The notes under the pieces: generated by a model
The model's input: only the letters and a program-made list of their open reading frames with translations
Told to the model about the DNA's origin: nothing
Databases searched by the model: none
Assembly: GCA_022841905.1 (NCBI GenBank)
Contig: JALHQO010000003.1
Location: 1 to 44,235 of the forward strand
Direction: 5' to 3'
Origin: Hyphomonadaceae bacterium
GTDB lineage: Bacteria > Pseudomonadota > Alphaproteobacteria > Caulobacterales > Aquidulcibacteraceae
Length of the DNA: 44,235 bases
Program-made: the position numbers and the translations under genes
Shown here: positions 34,709-43,106 of the stretch, one piece after another
Layout: each line of letters begins with the position of its first letter
Position numbering within the stretch: position 1 is the first letter of the stretch

Positions 34709-35218
34709 TTGCGCGTTCTGCTGAACGCGGATGAGATCGCCGCGCGCGTAGATGCGCTGGCTGAGGGGTTTGCATCTCAAGTCGATGATGGCTGGACGGT
34801 TGTCGCGCTGCTGCAAGGCGCGATCCCGTTTGCGGCTGACCTAATGCGCGCGATCGAAAAGCGCGGGCGCCATCCGATTTACGATTCACTCTGGCTCGAA
34901 AGCTATCGCGACGCGCGCCAAAGCTCGGGCAAGGTTGTCGTACGCGCCGATATCTCGCGCTCAATCGAGGGTAGGCCGGCGCTGATCGTCGACGACGTCT
35001 TCGACAGCGGTCGCACTATCGCCTATGCGCGCGCTCACCTGATGGCGAAAGGCGCAACCAAGACGCTGGCCTGCGCCTTCGTCCGCAAACCGCAAGCCAT
35101 GGGCGAAGCGATCGACGCCATCGGCTGGGATGCGCCCGACGATTTCCTCGTCGGCTACGGCATGGATTACGCCGGCCGCTACCGCGGCCTGCCGTTCATC
35201 GCTGCACTCGATCCCTGA
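34709..35218 (+). CDS. hpt: Hypoxanthine phosphoribosyltransferase family
   Basis: The 169-residue protein joins PRPP to a purine base, most likely hypoxanthine. It has the PRPP motif ALIVDDVFDSGRTIAYA, VVALLQGAIPFAADLMRAI, the flexible-loop region SLWLESYRDARQSSGKVVV and DFLVGYGMDYAGRYRGLPFIAAL near the end. The likely start is a TTG at 34709, five bases after the previous stop. It gives the normal N-terminus (VLLNADEIAARVDALA), but no clear ribosome-binding site is seen. Probably cotranscribed with the zinc-ribbon gene. Confidence 0.9.
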   Translation: MRVLLNADEIAARVDALAEGFASQVDDGWTVVALLQGAIPFAADLMRAIEKRGRHPIYDSLWLESYRDARQSSGKVVVRADISRSIEGRPALIVDDVFDSGRTIAYARAHLMAKGATKTLACAFVRKPQAMGEAIDAIGWDAPDDFLVGYGMDYAGRYRGLPFIAALDP

Positions 35219-35740
35219 TCAGCCGCGCCGCGCAAAATCCATCAGAAGCGAACCGTTCGCGCCATCGGGCACGCGCAGCTGCAACGCCCCGCGGCTGGCG
35301 GTGAAGTCAGTTTCGACATCGCCGATGCGGCCGCAGGTGAAGTTCAAGCGCGGTGAGGGCGTATCGGTGAAGCTGGCGGTCCAGCGATCGACTTCGCCGC
35401 TCTCGGGCGCGCCGGCCCACTGGAACGTCACGCCGCTCGCGCCTTCTGTCACTTCCAACGCAACCGAGCGCGCGCCTTGCCAGCCTGTGGGTTGGCCGAC
35501 GCGCACGGCGCGAACGAGATCGTAGGTTCCTGGCGCAATCGGTCCGCCCGGCAGATCGACGGCGGCCGTCACCGCGCCGGCCTCCTCGATGCGCACCATG
35601 CGCGCGACGTCGGGCGTCACCGTGTTGCAGGCCTGAACTTGCGGCACTGGGCCGGGTGCGTCTGGCGTTTGTTGTTGCGCGGGCGGCGTGCAGGCCGCGA
35701 GCAGCGCGGTGACGGCGACCGACAAAAGAAACTTGCGCAT
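35219..35740 (-). CDS. Lipoprotein of unknown function
   Basis: The 173-residue protein has a clear lipoprotein signal (MRKFLLSVAVTALLAAC, Cys17), a Pro/Gln linker, and a beta-rich domain with two cysteines (QACNTV, NFTCGRIG) that might form a disulphide. I recognise no family. It lies downstream of the DUF4175 gene and converges on hpt, with adjacent stop codons. Confidence 0.75.
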   Translation of the reverse strand: MRKFLLSVAVTALLAACTPPAQQQTPDAPGPVPQVQACNTVTPDVARMVRIEEAGAVTAAVDLPGGPIAPGTYDLVRAVRVGQPTGWQGARSVALEVTEGASGVTFQWAGAPESGEVDRWTASFTDTPSPRLNFTCGRIGDVETDFTASRGALQLRVPDGANGSLLMDFARRG

Positions 35741-35794
35741 GCGTCCTCCTTCACCCCGCGCAAGAGTGTGGGGCGCTAGGCAGAGAAAGCAAGG

Positions 35795-38362
35795 CTAGCT
35801 ATCGCCAAACCGATCCATGAGGCGGCGCAGGTATTCGCGTTCCGCTTCGGGGCGGTTGGGATCTTGGGCGCGGCGGCGGATTTCGTCGAAAATTTCGCGC
35901 GCGCGCACTGGATCGGCGGTGTCGGGAATTTCGCCTTCGCCATCGCCGCGGGCGGAACCGTTGGCGCGCCCGAGCGGATCGCGCCCGACTTCACCTTCGC
36001 CGCCGCTTTCGCCTTGGCGTCCGCGTTCGCGGATTTCCGCGGCTAAAGCGTCCGCGCCTTCGCGCAAGCGCTCTAATGCTGCCGATTGCGCTGCTTCCGC
36101 GCCTTCCAGATCGCCGCGGCGTAACGCGTCTTCGGCTTGGCGCATGGCTTCGCCGGCGGCGTTGAGATCGTCGCTGGGTGCGGCGCCGGCTTCGTTGGCC
36201 ATCTCTTGCGCCTCGGCGAGGCCTTGGCGGATTTCGCCTTGGCGCTGGGCGAGGGCGTCGCCGCCTTGGCCGCCTTCCTGCTCGCCGCCACTGCCGCCTT
36301 GGCCTTGCTGCTGCTGCTGTTGTTGTTCCTGTTGTTGTTGCGTCTCGTCGCGCAGCGCCCGTTGCTCGCCCATGGCTTCGGCGAGCTCGTCCATGCTCTG
36401 CTGCATCTGTTCGTCTTCGCCGCCTTCGCCCTCGCCGCCTTGGCTTTCGCTCAGCTGTACGTCGAGATTGGCGAGGATGCCGGCGAGCATTTGCAGCAAT
36501 TGCTGCGCTTCGGCGTTGCGGCCTTGCTGCGCTAAGCGCTCGACCTCGGCCAACAACTCTTCGATGTCTTGGCCGCTGATCTGGGCTTGATCTTCGGTGT
36601 CTTCATTGTTGGCGGTTTCGCCATTGCGCATCGCTTCTTGCACGAGCGCTTGCATGTAGTTTTCAGTCGCGCGCCGTAGCGCTTCCAACAATTGGTTGAT
36701 GCGTTCCGGCGGGGCGCCTTGCGCCAAAGCTTCCGCGAGCTGGCGCTGCGCTTCTTCGAGCGCGCGCCGCGCATCGCCAGAGCCGCCATATTCGGCGCGC
36801 AGCGCTGTGCGCCAGAGCGTGTCGGCGGCCAGATCAGTGTCGCCGATTTCGGCCGCTACATCGAGCTGCGCCCGCGCCGAGCGGAAACCTAGATAAACCG
36901 CGAGATCGCGGAAATAGCCGTCTTCGGGCAGCATGGTCAGCGCATCGATCAGACGCGCGGCGTGGCGGATGCCGCCCGGCGCACGTTGCAGATTTGGCCG
37001 ACGGTCGTAATTGCGCACGTCGATGCGGAAGCCGTCCATGGCGGCGCCGGTGGGCCGCGTCTCACGCCGCACCTCGGCAGCGCCGCGATACGCGCGCCGT
37101 TCCGCCAGAATGTGCCGGCGAATTTCGATCGCGGCTTGCGCCAAAGGTTGCAGAAACACTTTCTCCGGCAGCGTCATGCGCAGCGGGTCGCTGACGCCTT
37201 CTTGGCCGAGCGCATCGAAAGCGACGATGAACGCTTCCACTTCCATGCCCGCATAAGGATGCGCGGCGAGATCGACTTCACTTTCCGCTTCCGCTTCGCG
37301 CGGATCGCCAGCCGGTGATTCAATCGGCGTATCCACAGGATCGGCCTGCAGCAGCCCTTGCGGCGGATTGAGCGGGCGCACGCGTAACGCTAAGCGCTGC
37401 ACGCCGAAATCATCCGATGCACGCCAACCCAGCCGCGCATGCTCTTCGGGCAGCATTTCGATGGGGGCGCTGAACGCAGCCGTGGGCGCAGCATCCGGCG
37501 CAGGCGCGATGCGCCAGAAGGCGCGCGTATGGAAGCGCACGATGCGCAGGCGCCCCGCGCCCGGTATCGCTAAGCGCGCTTCCCACGCGCCGTCAGCGGC
37601 GCGCGTAAACAGCACTGAACGGCGACCGCCCTGGCCGTCATACACCAGGCGCGGCGCGCCGACCGGGCCCGTTACGCGCACCATCGCTTCAACCGAAGGC
37701 GGCGTCGGCACGCGTTCGCCGATCACGTCGCTCAGTGAAATGGGTGGCGCGTTCGTGTACTCAGCCGGCGTCACCCAGGCCTCCACTGCCATCTCGGTAT
37801 CGCCGAGCAGTGGGCCGGGATCGGGTAGGAAAGCGCGCGCTAAACGGTCTGGCGCTTGTGCGCCGGCAAACACCAAAGCCCCGAGCAGCGCCACGAGCAG
37901 AACGTAGCGCAACTTGTAGCGATCGAAATCGTCGAGCCGTGCCCGGGGCGGGCCGGCGCGAACATGTTCGGCGCGCTCGATCGCGCGTTCGCGTTCGCGC
38001 GCCCAGAGCGCCATAGCGAACGCGTCGTAGCGCGCCGGGCGATCGCGCAGCGCATCGAACGAGCCAGGCTCGAGCTTCGAATCCACCGCCAGCCGTGCGC
38101 GCGCTTCTTCCTCGGTCGGCGCTTGCCATTCCTTATAGGCGCGCCAGCCGAGCCAGCCGATCAGCCCAAGCGCTGCAATTGCGCTCAAGCTCTGCGCCAG
38201 CAGCGGCAAGCGTTCATGCGCGCCGGCCAGCGCCAGCAGCGCCCAGACGCCGACCACAGCGCCCAGCACGAACCCGGCCCGCAGCGCCCGTTCCAGCGCA
38301 AGCCGCTGGCGGGCGCGCGCGGTTTCACGCGCGAGCTGGTCGAGGGCGTCCTGGTGCTTCAT
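35795..38362 (-). CDS. DUF4175 / TIGR02302 family membrane protein
   Basis: The 855-residue protein has two membrane segments near the N-terminus (about 29-48 and 58-72) and one at about 152-168. A large extracytoplasmic part contains MLPEEHARLGWRASDDFGVQRLALRVRP. The C-terminal third is rich in Gln, Glu and Gly, with long helices (LLAEVERLAQQGRNAEAQQLLQML) and a Q-rich stretch near 690. This layout fits the alphaproteobacterial TIGR02302 family, function unknown. The Q-rich part is coded by CTG/TTG-type repeats (about 36308-36340) that could slip. Confidence 0.9.
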   Translation of the reverse strand: MKHQDALDQLARETARARQRLALERALRAGFVLGAVVGVWALLALAGAHERLPLLAQSLSAIAALGLIGWLGWRAYKEWQAPTEEEARARLAVDSKLEPGSFDALRDRPARYDAFAMALWARERERAIERAEHVRAGPPRARLDDFDRYKLRYVLLVALLGALVFAGAQAPDRLARAFLPDPGPLLGDTEMAVEAWVTPAEYTNAPPISLSDVIGERVPTPPSVEAMVRVTGPVGAPRLVYDGQGGRRSVLFTRAADGAWEARLAIPGAGRLRIVRFHTRAFWRIAPAPDAAPTAAFSAPIEMLPEEHARLGWRASDDFGVQRLALRVRPLNPPQGLLQADPVDTPIESPAGDPREAEAESEVDLAAHPYAGMEVEAFIVAFDALGQEGVSDPLRMTLPEKVFLQPLAQAAIEIRRHILAERRAYRGAAEVRRETRPTGAAMDGFRIDVRNYDRRPNLQRAPGGIRHAARLIDALTMLPEDGYFRDLAVYLGFRSARAQLDVAAEIGDTDLAADTLWRTALRAEYGGSGDARRALEEAQRQLAEALAQGAPPERINQLLEALRRATENYMQALVQEAMRNGETANNEDTEDQAQISGQDIEELLAEVERLAQQGRNAEAQQLLQMLAGILANLDVQLSESQGGEGEGGEDEQMQQSMDELAEAMGEQRALRDETQQQQEQQQQQQQGQGGSGGEQEGGQGGDALAQRQGEIRQGLAEAQEMANEAGAAPSDDLNAAGEAMRQAEDALRRGDLEGAEAAQSAALERLREGADALAAEIRERGRQGESGGEGEVGRDPLGRANGSARGDGEGEIPDTADPVRAREIFDEIRRRAQDPNRPEAEREYLRRLMDRFGDS

Positions 38363-38466
38363 GGACCTGAGTGGTGGCCTCCGCGAGGGCCGAGCCTAAC
38401 CCGGCGCCTCTGGCCAAACCATGACCGTCGCCAGCCGCGGGCAGCGCTTTCGTCGCTATCCTTGGC

Positions 38467-39051
38467 TTAATCGGCGCCCCAGGGCGCGGGTGGGGCGGGA
38501 ACCGGGCGGGTCAGATCGAACTCGACACGGAGGTGGCGGTTCGGGCGGCGCAGCTCATAGGCGTAGATGCGGCCGGGATGCACCTCGACGGCCCAGACGT
38601 TGGTCGTCGATTGCGGGATGTTGTTGGCGACGAAGAGATCGCGCGAAAACTGATCGACCGGGAATTCCTGCCGCTCGGCGGTGCCGGCATTGGCGGTGTC
38701 GCCGCCATATTGGGTGAGCACGTCTTCGCTGCCGTCATCGTGGCGGTGATCGTGCTTCAAGCGCAGGCCCTCGCCGGTGCGCGTGATGACCCAGGTGCGC
38801 GAACGATTATCGCCGACATGGAACGGCACGCGGATTTCAGTCGCGCTGCACTCGCGCACCTGCATGACGAGCCGCTGGCTGGCGAAGTCGGCGTCCGCCG
38901 CTTCCGTGGTGACGACGCGGCCCTCGAAGCTTTGCCCGCACAGCGCCGAGAGATTGGCGAAGAACTGATCTTGGGGTGAGGATGGCGCTGGCGCCGAGGC
39001 GCAAGCGCTTAGCGCCAGCGCGGCGGCGGCGAATACAACGTGTTTCATCAT
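38467..39051 (-). CDS. Lipoprotein of unknown function downstream of lysA
   Basis: From ATG 39051 (or the next codon, 39048) the 194-residue protein has the signal MMKHVVFAAAALALSAC with a lipobox. The mature part contains FFANLSALCGQSFEGRVVT, WVITRTGEGLRLKHDHRHDDGS and VWAVEVHPGRIYAYELRRPNRHLRVEFDLT. I do not recognise a family, but it looks well folded and its codon use matches its neighbours. It starts five bases after the lysA stop, so it is probably in that operon. Confidence 0.8.
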   Translation of the reverse strand: MMKHVVFAAAALALSACASAPAPSSPQDQFFANLSALCGQSFEGRVVTTEAADADFASQRLVMQVRECSATEIRVPFHVGDNRSRTWVITRTGEGLRLKHDHRHDDGSEDVLTQYGGDTANAGTAERQEFPVDQFSRDLFVANNIPQSTTNVWAVEVHPGRIYAYELRRPNRHLRVEFDLTRPVPAPPAPWGAD

Positions 39052-39056
39052 TCTGC

Positions 39057-40313
39057 TCAACCCCAATCCGGAATGCGTTCCAGTTTGAGTTGATCTTCGA
39101 GCGTCCAGCGCTGTCGCACAACCTCAAACCGATCGCCGCGCACCAGAACTTCGGGAACAAGCGGACGGGCGTTGTAGGTCGAGGCCATCACGGCGCCGTA
39201 TGCGCCGGCCGTCATAAAGGCGACGAGGTCGCCGGGCTTCAGCGACGCCAGTTGGCGATTGCGCGTGAAGGTGTCGCCAGTTTCGCAGATCGGGCCGACT
39301 ACATCGTAGGCGACACGCGCGTTGCTGGTGTCGCTCAGCGGCTTGATCTCGTGATAGGCCTCATAGATCGCGGGGCGGATGAGGTCGTTCATCGCCGCAT
39401 CGAGCACGACGATTTCCTTGTCGGGTCGCTCCTGCAAGCGGATCACGCGCGAGAGCAACACGCCGGCATTGGCGGCGATCAGACGTCCTGGCTCGAAAGC
39501 GAGCGCGACATCGAAGCCGTCAAACACGCTTTTAACCATCGTGGCGTAGTCATCCGGTGAAGGCGGCGGTGGTTCGTTGAAATAGGGCACACCAAGCCCG
39601 CCGCCCAAATCCATGCGCTCGATGCTCAACCCATCGGCGCGCAGTTTTTCCGCCAAGCCGCGCATGACGCGGAAGGCGTCTTCCAGAGGTTTCAGATCCC
39701 GGATCTGGCTGCCGATGTGAACGGCGAGCCCTTTGGCGGCGAGGTGCTTATCGGCGCTGGCTCGCGCATAGAGCGCGAGCGCTTGGGCGCTGGAGACGCC
39801 GAACTTGGTGTCGCCCTTGCCGGTGGAGATCTTCTCGTGCCCGCCAGCGCCGACATCGGGATTGACGCGAATGGCGATGGCGGGCGCTGCGTTCAACGAT
39901 GCAGCGATGCGCGACAGCGCCTCTAGTTCGGCGATGCTCTCGACGTTGATCTGGTGCACGCGCGCCTTCACCGCGAACGCCAGCTCCTCTTCCGTCTTGC
40001 CGACGCCGGAGAAGACGATGCGCTCCGCCGGCACGCCGGCTTTCAGCGCGCGCTCGATCTCGCCTTGGCTTACCGTGTCGGCGCCAGCGCCTTTGCGCGC
40101 GAGAGTGGCAAGCACGGCGATGTTGGCGTTGGCTTTGACAGCGAAAGCGACAAGCACCTCGCGCGGCGCAAAGGCGCTCTTGAAGACGTCGTAGTGACGC
40201 TCAAGCGTGGCGCTCGAATAGACGTAAGCCGGCGTGCCGACCGTCTCGGCAATGTCCGCGAGGCGGACGCCTTCGCAGAACAACGCGCCATCGCGATAAT
40301 CAAAGTGATTCAT
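39057..40313 (-). CDS. lysA: Diaminopimelate decarboxylase
   Basis: LysA decarboxylates meso-diaminopimelate to lysine, using pyridoxal phosphate. The 418-residue protein has GTPAYVYSSATLERHY, the cofactor lysine K60 in FAVKANAN, HIGSQI, DLGGGLGVPY, EPGRLIAANAGVLLSRV, the active-site cysteine in GPICETGD and AGAYGAVMASTYNARP. It is full length. It belongs to the usual argH-lptM-lysA set; a palindromic element lies between lptM and lysA and might reduce read-through. Confidence 0.96.
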   Translation of the reverse strand: MNHFDYRDGALFCEGVRLADIAETVGTPAYVYSSATLERHYDVFKSAFAPREVLVAFAVKANANIAVLATLARKGAGADTVSQGEIERALKAGVPAERIVFSGVGKTEEELAFAVKARVHQINVESIAELEALSRIAASLNAAPAIAIRVNPDVGAGGHEKISTGKGDTKFGVSSAQALALYARASADKHLAAKGLAVHIGSQIRDLKPLEDAFRVMRGLAEKLRADGLSIERMDLGGGLGVPYFNEPPPPSPDDYATMVKSVFDGFDVALAFEPGRLIAANAGVLLSRVIRLQERPDKEIVVLDAAMNDLIRPAIYEAYHEIKPLSDTSNARVAYDVVGPICETGDTFTRNRQLASLKPGDLVAFMTAGAYGAVMASTYNARPLVPEVLVRGDRFEVVRQRWTLEDQLKLERIPDWG

Positions 40314-40320
40314 GTGCTTT

Positions 40321-40381
40321 CGGACCGCGGGTCTTCAGACCCGCATGTTCGCCTCAATGCGGGCCTGATGGCCCGCGGTCC
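40321..40381. repeat. REP-like double-hairpin element between lptM and lysA
   Basis: Two small hairpins, GCGGGTC-TTCA-GACCCGC (40327-40344) and GCGGGCC-TGAT-GGCCCGC (40359/40360-40376), sit in opposite orientation. The outer arms GGACCGCGGG (40322-40331) and CCCGCGGTCC (40372-40381) are perfect 10-base inverted repeats. The form is that of a BIME-like pair of REP units. No second copy was noticed in the window, so the repeat-family status is inference. Confidence 0.6.
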
Positions 40382-40383
40382 AA

Positions 40384-40578
40384 CTAGCCTGGCTGAGCGC
40401 CAGTCCGGTACTGCGCGCAGCGCGCGTCTGGCTCTTCGTTGTTGTCGATCTGGCGCTGGCAGTCGCGGCGGATGACGTCGTCGCTGTTCCAAAGCGGATC
40501 GGGACGGTCGAGGCTGCCCTTGACGCCGCAGGCGCTTAGCATCGTTAGCGCCAGCAAACTCAGAATTACGCGGCTCAT
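40384..40578 (-). CDS. lptM: LptM (YifL)-like small lipoprotein
   Basis: The 64-residue lipoprotein has the signal LLALTMLSAC and then GVKGSLDRPDPLW, the short motif after the acylated cysteine that marks LptM/YifL. In E. coli LptM helps mature the LptDE lipopolysaccharide translocon. Position between argH and lysA is the classic location for this gene. Its ATG overlaps the argH stop (ATGA). The C-terminal half (DDVIRRDCQRQIDNNEEPDARCAQYRTG) is longer than in some relatives. Confidence 0.85.
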   Translation of the reverse strand: MSRVILSLLALTMLSACGVKGSLDRPDPLWNSDDVIRRDCQRQIDNNEEPDARCAQYRTGAQPG

Positions 40579-41981
40579 GCGAACATCTCCTTCCAGCGCT
40601 CGATCTGCTCGCGCACGCGCTGCGGGGCGGTCCCGCCATAGCTATCCCGGCTCTCGACCGAATTTTCAACCGTCAACAGCGCCCGCGCCGCCTCGCTGAT
40701 GCGGCTATCGACGCTTTGGAATTCGCTCAACGGGAGATGCGCCAATTCGGCAACGCCGGTTTCCTCGGCCCGGCGCACGATCCGGCCGGTGATTTCGTGG
40801 GCTTCGCGGAACGGCACGCCGAGTTCGCGCACCAGCCAGTCGGCAAGGTCGGTGGCGGTGGAATAACCCCGCGCAGCGGCGGCGCGCATGGGTTCGCGAT
40901 TGAAGCGCATGGTCTCGATCATGCCGATCATGGCGGTGAGCGAGAGCGAAAACGCATCGAAAGCGCCGAAGGTCAGCGCTTTGTCCTCTTGCAGATCCTT
41001 GGCGTAAGCGAGCGGCAGTTTCTGGACGATGGCGTTCAGCGCCGCGAAATCAGCGCCGATGCGCGCGGCCTTGGCGCGGATCAGCTCAGCCGCATCCGGA
41101 TTGCGCTTTTGCGGCATGATCGACGAGCCGGTGGACCACGCGTCGCTCAACGCCGCGAAGCCGAATTGCGGCGAGGTCCAAAGTACAATCTCTTCCGCCA
41201 GCCGCGACAAATGCGTCACCGCGATCGCGAGTGAAGAGAGTGCGGCCATCGCAAAGTCGCGCGAGCCTACGGCGTCGAGCGAGTTGGAAGCGGGCGCGTG
41301 AAAGCCCAGCGCATGCGCCGTCATATCCCGATCGATCTTGTAGCCGGTGCCCGCGAGCGCGGCTGCGCCGAGCGGGCATTCCCAAGCCGCCTCCAGCGCA
41401 CCGCCCACCAAGCGGACGCGGTCGCGTTCGAACATCGAGACGTAAGCCAGCAGGTGGTGCCCGAGCGTGATCGGTTGCGCTGTCTGCAAATGCGTAAAGC
41501 CTGGCATGATCCAGTCGACGTGCTGGTCAGCGCGCTTCACCAGAGCCTGCTGCAACACGCGCAAGCCATCGCCCGCTTCGCGGCTGGCGCGCATTGTCCA
41601 GAGCTTGAAATCGGTCGCCACCTGATCGTTGCGGGAGCGGGCGGTGTGCAGGCGCTTGCCGGCTTCGCCGATACGCTCGGTCAGGCGCGCTTCGATATTG
41701 AGGTGGATGTCCTCAAGCGCTGCGGAAAAAGGAAACCGCCCCTCGGCGATTTCTGCGGCAATCTGATCTAATCCTCCTTGTATCGCCGCATTGTCTTCTC
41801 TCGTAATAATACCCTGGGCAGCCAGCATGTCGGCGTGCGCCTTCGAGCCTTCGATGTCCTCGCGCCACAAGCGCTGGTCAACATCGATCGAAGCGTTGAT
41901 CGCTTGCATTGCATCGTCAGGCTGCGCCGCGAAACGGCCGCCCCACATTTTTTGGCCGCCTGGAGGAGTGGAATTGGACAC
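40575..41981 (-). CDS. argH: Argininosuccinate lyase
   Basis: ArgH splits argininosuccinate into arginine and fumarate. Visible motifs are MWGGRFAAQPDDAMQAINASI, HTARSRNDQVATDF, PGFTHLQTAQPITLGHHLLAY and the superfamily signature GSSIMPQKRNPDAAE. GTG 41981 with GGAG nine bases upstream gives 468 residues. A GTG two codons earlier (41987) and an ATG at 41948 (MWGGRF) are alternatives. With the GTG starts its coding region overlaps the beginning of the divergent tlpA. Confidence 0.95.
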   Translation of the reverse strand: MSNSTPPGGQKMWGGRFAAQPDDAMQAINASIDVDQRLWREDIEGSKAHADMLAAQGIITREDNAAIQGGLDQIAAEIAEGRFPFSAALEDIHLNIEARLTERIGEAGKRLHTARSRNDQVATDFKLWTMRASREAGDGLRVLQQALVKRADQHVDWIMPGFTHLQTAQPITLGHHLLAYVSMFERDRVRLVGGALEAAWECPLGAAALAGTGYKIDRDMTAHALGFHAPASNSLDAVGSRDFAMAALSSLAIAVTHLSRLAEEIVLWTSPQFGFAALSDAWSTGSSIMPQKRNPDAAELIRAKAARIGADFAALNAIVQKLPLAYAKDLQEDKALTFGAFDAFSLSLTAMIGMIETMRFNREPMRAAAARGYSTATDLADWLVRELGVPFREAHEITGRIVRRAEETGVAELAHLPLSEFQSVDSRISEAARALLTVENSVESRDSYGGTAPQRVREQIERWKEMFA

Positions 41982-42588
41982 GAACACAGGCTCCGCGCGG
42001 AAGAATTGGGCTTTATGGGTGGCGTTGGCGATGCTGACAGCCGGCGCCGTGGCTGTCCTTTACGTGCTTTTCGCCGCGTCTTCAAAGCCGGAGAACGCTA
42101 CAGGACTGAGCCGATTCGCAACCGGTGAAATGCTGCGCCTCACCAGCCTCGAAGCGCCGCCGCCCATGCCGACCCGGACTCTGCAGGATGCGACGGGCGC
42201 CGAGACCACGCTGGCCGTCTATCAGGGCGAGGTGATGGTGCTCAATCTGTGGGCTACCTGGTGCGCGCCGTGTGTGGAGGAGATGCCGACGCTTGGCGCG
42301 CTGCAAAGGCGCTTTGGCGATCGGCTGCGAGTCATACCCGTCAGTGTGGATAGCGAGGCAGATCGCGCCCGCGCGCAAGCGCAGCTGGCGGAGCTTTCAG
42401 ACGACTCGCTGCCCTTCCTCATCGATATCAGTCGCGGTGTGCTGTTCGACGCCCAGGCGCCGGGCATGCCAGTGACGATTATCTATGACCGCGACGGCGC
42501 CGAGATCGCCCGCCTCGCTGGAGGCGCGGACTGGGATAGTCCCGAGGCGGTGGCGATGCTGGAAGCGGTGGTGGCGGAGGGGCAATGA
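41974..42588 (+). CDS. tlpA: TlpA-like membrane-anchored thiol-disulphide oxidoreductase
   Basis: The 204-residue protein has an N-terminal anchor (NWALWVALAMLTAGAVAVLYVLFAA) and a periplasmic thioredoxin domain with the active site W-CAPC in NLWATWCAPCVEEMP and the cis-proline region GMPVTIIYDRDG. TlpA-type proteins reduce periplasmic disulphides, often for cytochrome maturation. No ATG lies near the anchor. TTG 41974 has GGAGGA six bases upstream and is preferred; GTG 41968 is possible. It overlaps the following acetyltransferase gene by ATGA. Confidence 0.9.
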   Translation: MDTNTGSARKNWALWVALAMLTAGAVAVLYVLFAASSKPENATGLSRFATGEMLRLTSLEAPPPMPTRTLQDATGAETTLAVYQGEVMVLNLWATWCAPCVEEMPTLGALQRRFGDRLRVIPVSVDSEADRARAQAQLAELSDDSLPFLIDISRGVLFDAQAPGMPVTIIYDRDGAEIARLAGGADWDSPEAVAMLEAVVAEGQ

Positions 42589-43106
42589 GCCTCGCGCCCT
42601 TCATCGAAACGGAGCGCCTGCGCTTGCGCGGGCACACGCTGGCGGACTTCGAGAACTCAGCCGCCATGTGGGGTGACGAGAACGTCACCCGCTTCATCGG
42701 CGGCAAGCCATCGACGCGCGAAGACAGCTGGCGGCGCTTTCAGAGTTTCCTTGGCCATTGGCATCTGATGGGCCACGGCTATTGGCTGATCGAGGAGAAG
42801 GCGACCGGCGCCTATGTCGGCGATGGCGGCTTCGGCTCGTTCAAGCGCGATTTGGGCGGCATCCCGTTCGATGCGCCCGAACAGGGCTGGGCGCTGTCGC
42901 CCACTGTGCACGGTAAGGGCTATGCCACCGAAGCGGCGTCAGCGCAGATCGCTTGGGCCGAACAGCATTTCGGTCGCACTGATTTCGTCTGCCTGATCGC
43001 GCCGCAGAACACGCCGTCGCTGCGCGTCGCTGAAAAGCTCGGCTATCGCGAATTTGGGCGCACCCACTACAAAGGCGAGCCGAGCATTCTATTCCGCCGC
43101 GCCTAG
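42585..43106 (+). CDS. GNAT-family N-acetyltransferase (RimJ/RimL-like)
   Basis: The 173-residue protein starts FIETERLRLRGHTLADFE and has GYWLIEEKATGAYVGDGGFG, the acetyl-CoA motif region GWALSPTVHGKGYATEAASAQIAWA, and APQNTPSLRVAEKLGYREFGR. This is the RimJ/RimL-like group, which acetylates protein N-termini or small amines; the substrate here is unknown. It is coupled to tlpA by ATGA and converges on a minus-strand lipoprotein gene, the stop codons overlapping by four bases. Confidence 0.92.
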   Translation: MSLAPFIETERLRLRGHTLADFENSAAMWGDENVTRFIGGKPSTREDSWRRFQSFLGHWHLMGHGYWLIEEKATGAYVGDGGFGSFKRDLGGIPFDAPEQGWALSPTVHGKGYATEAASAQIAWAEQHFGRTDFVCLIAPQNTPSLRVAEKLGYREFGRTHYKGEPSILFRRA

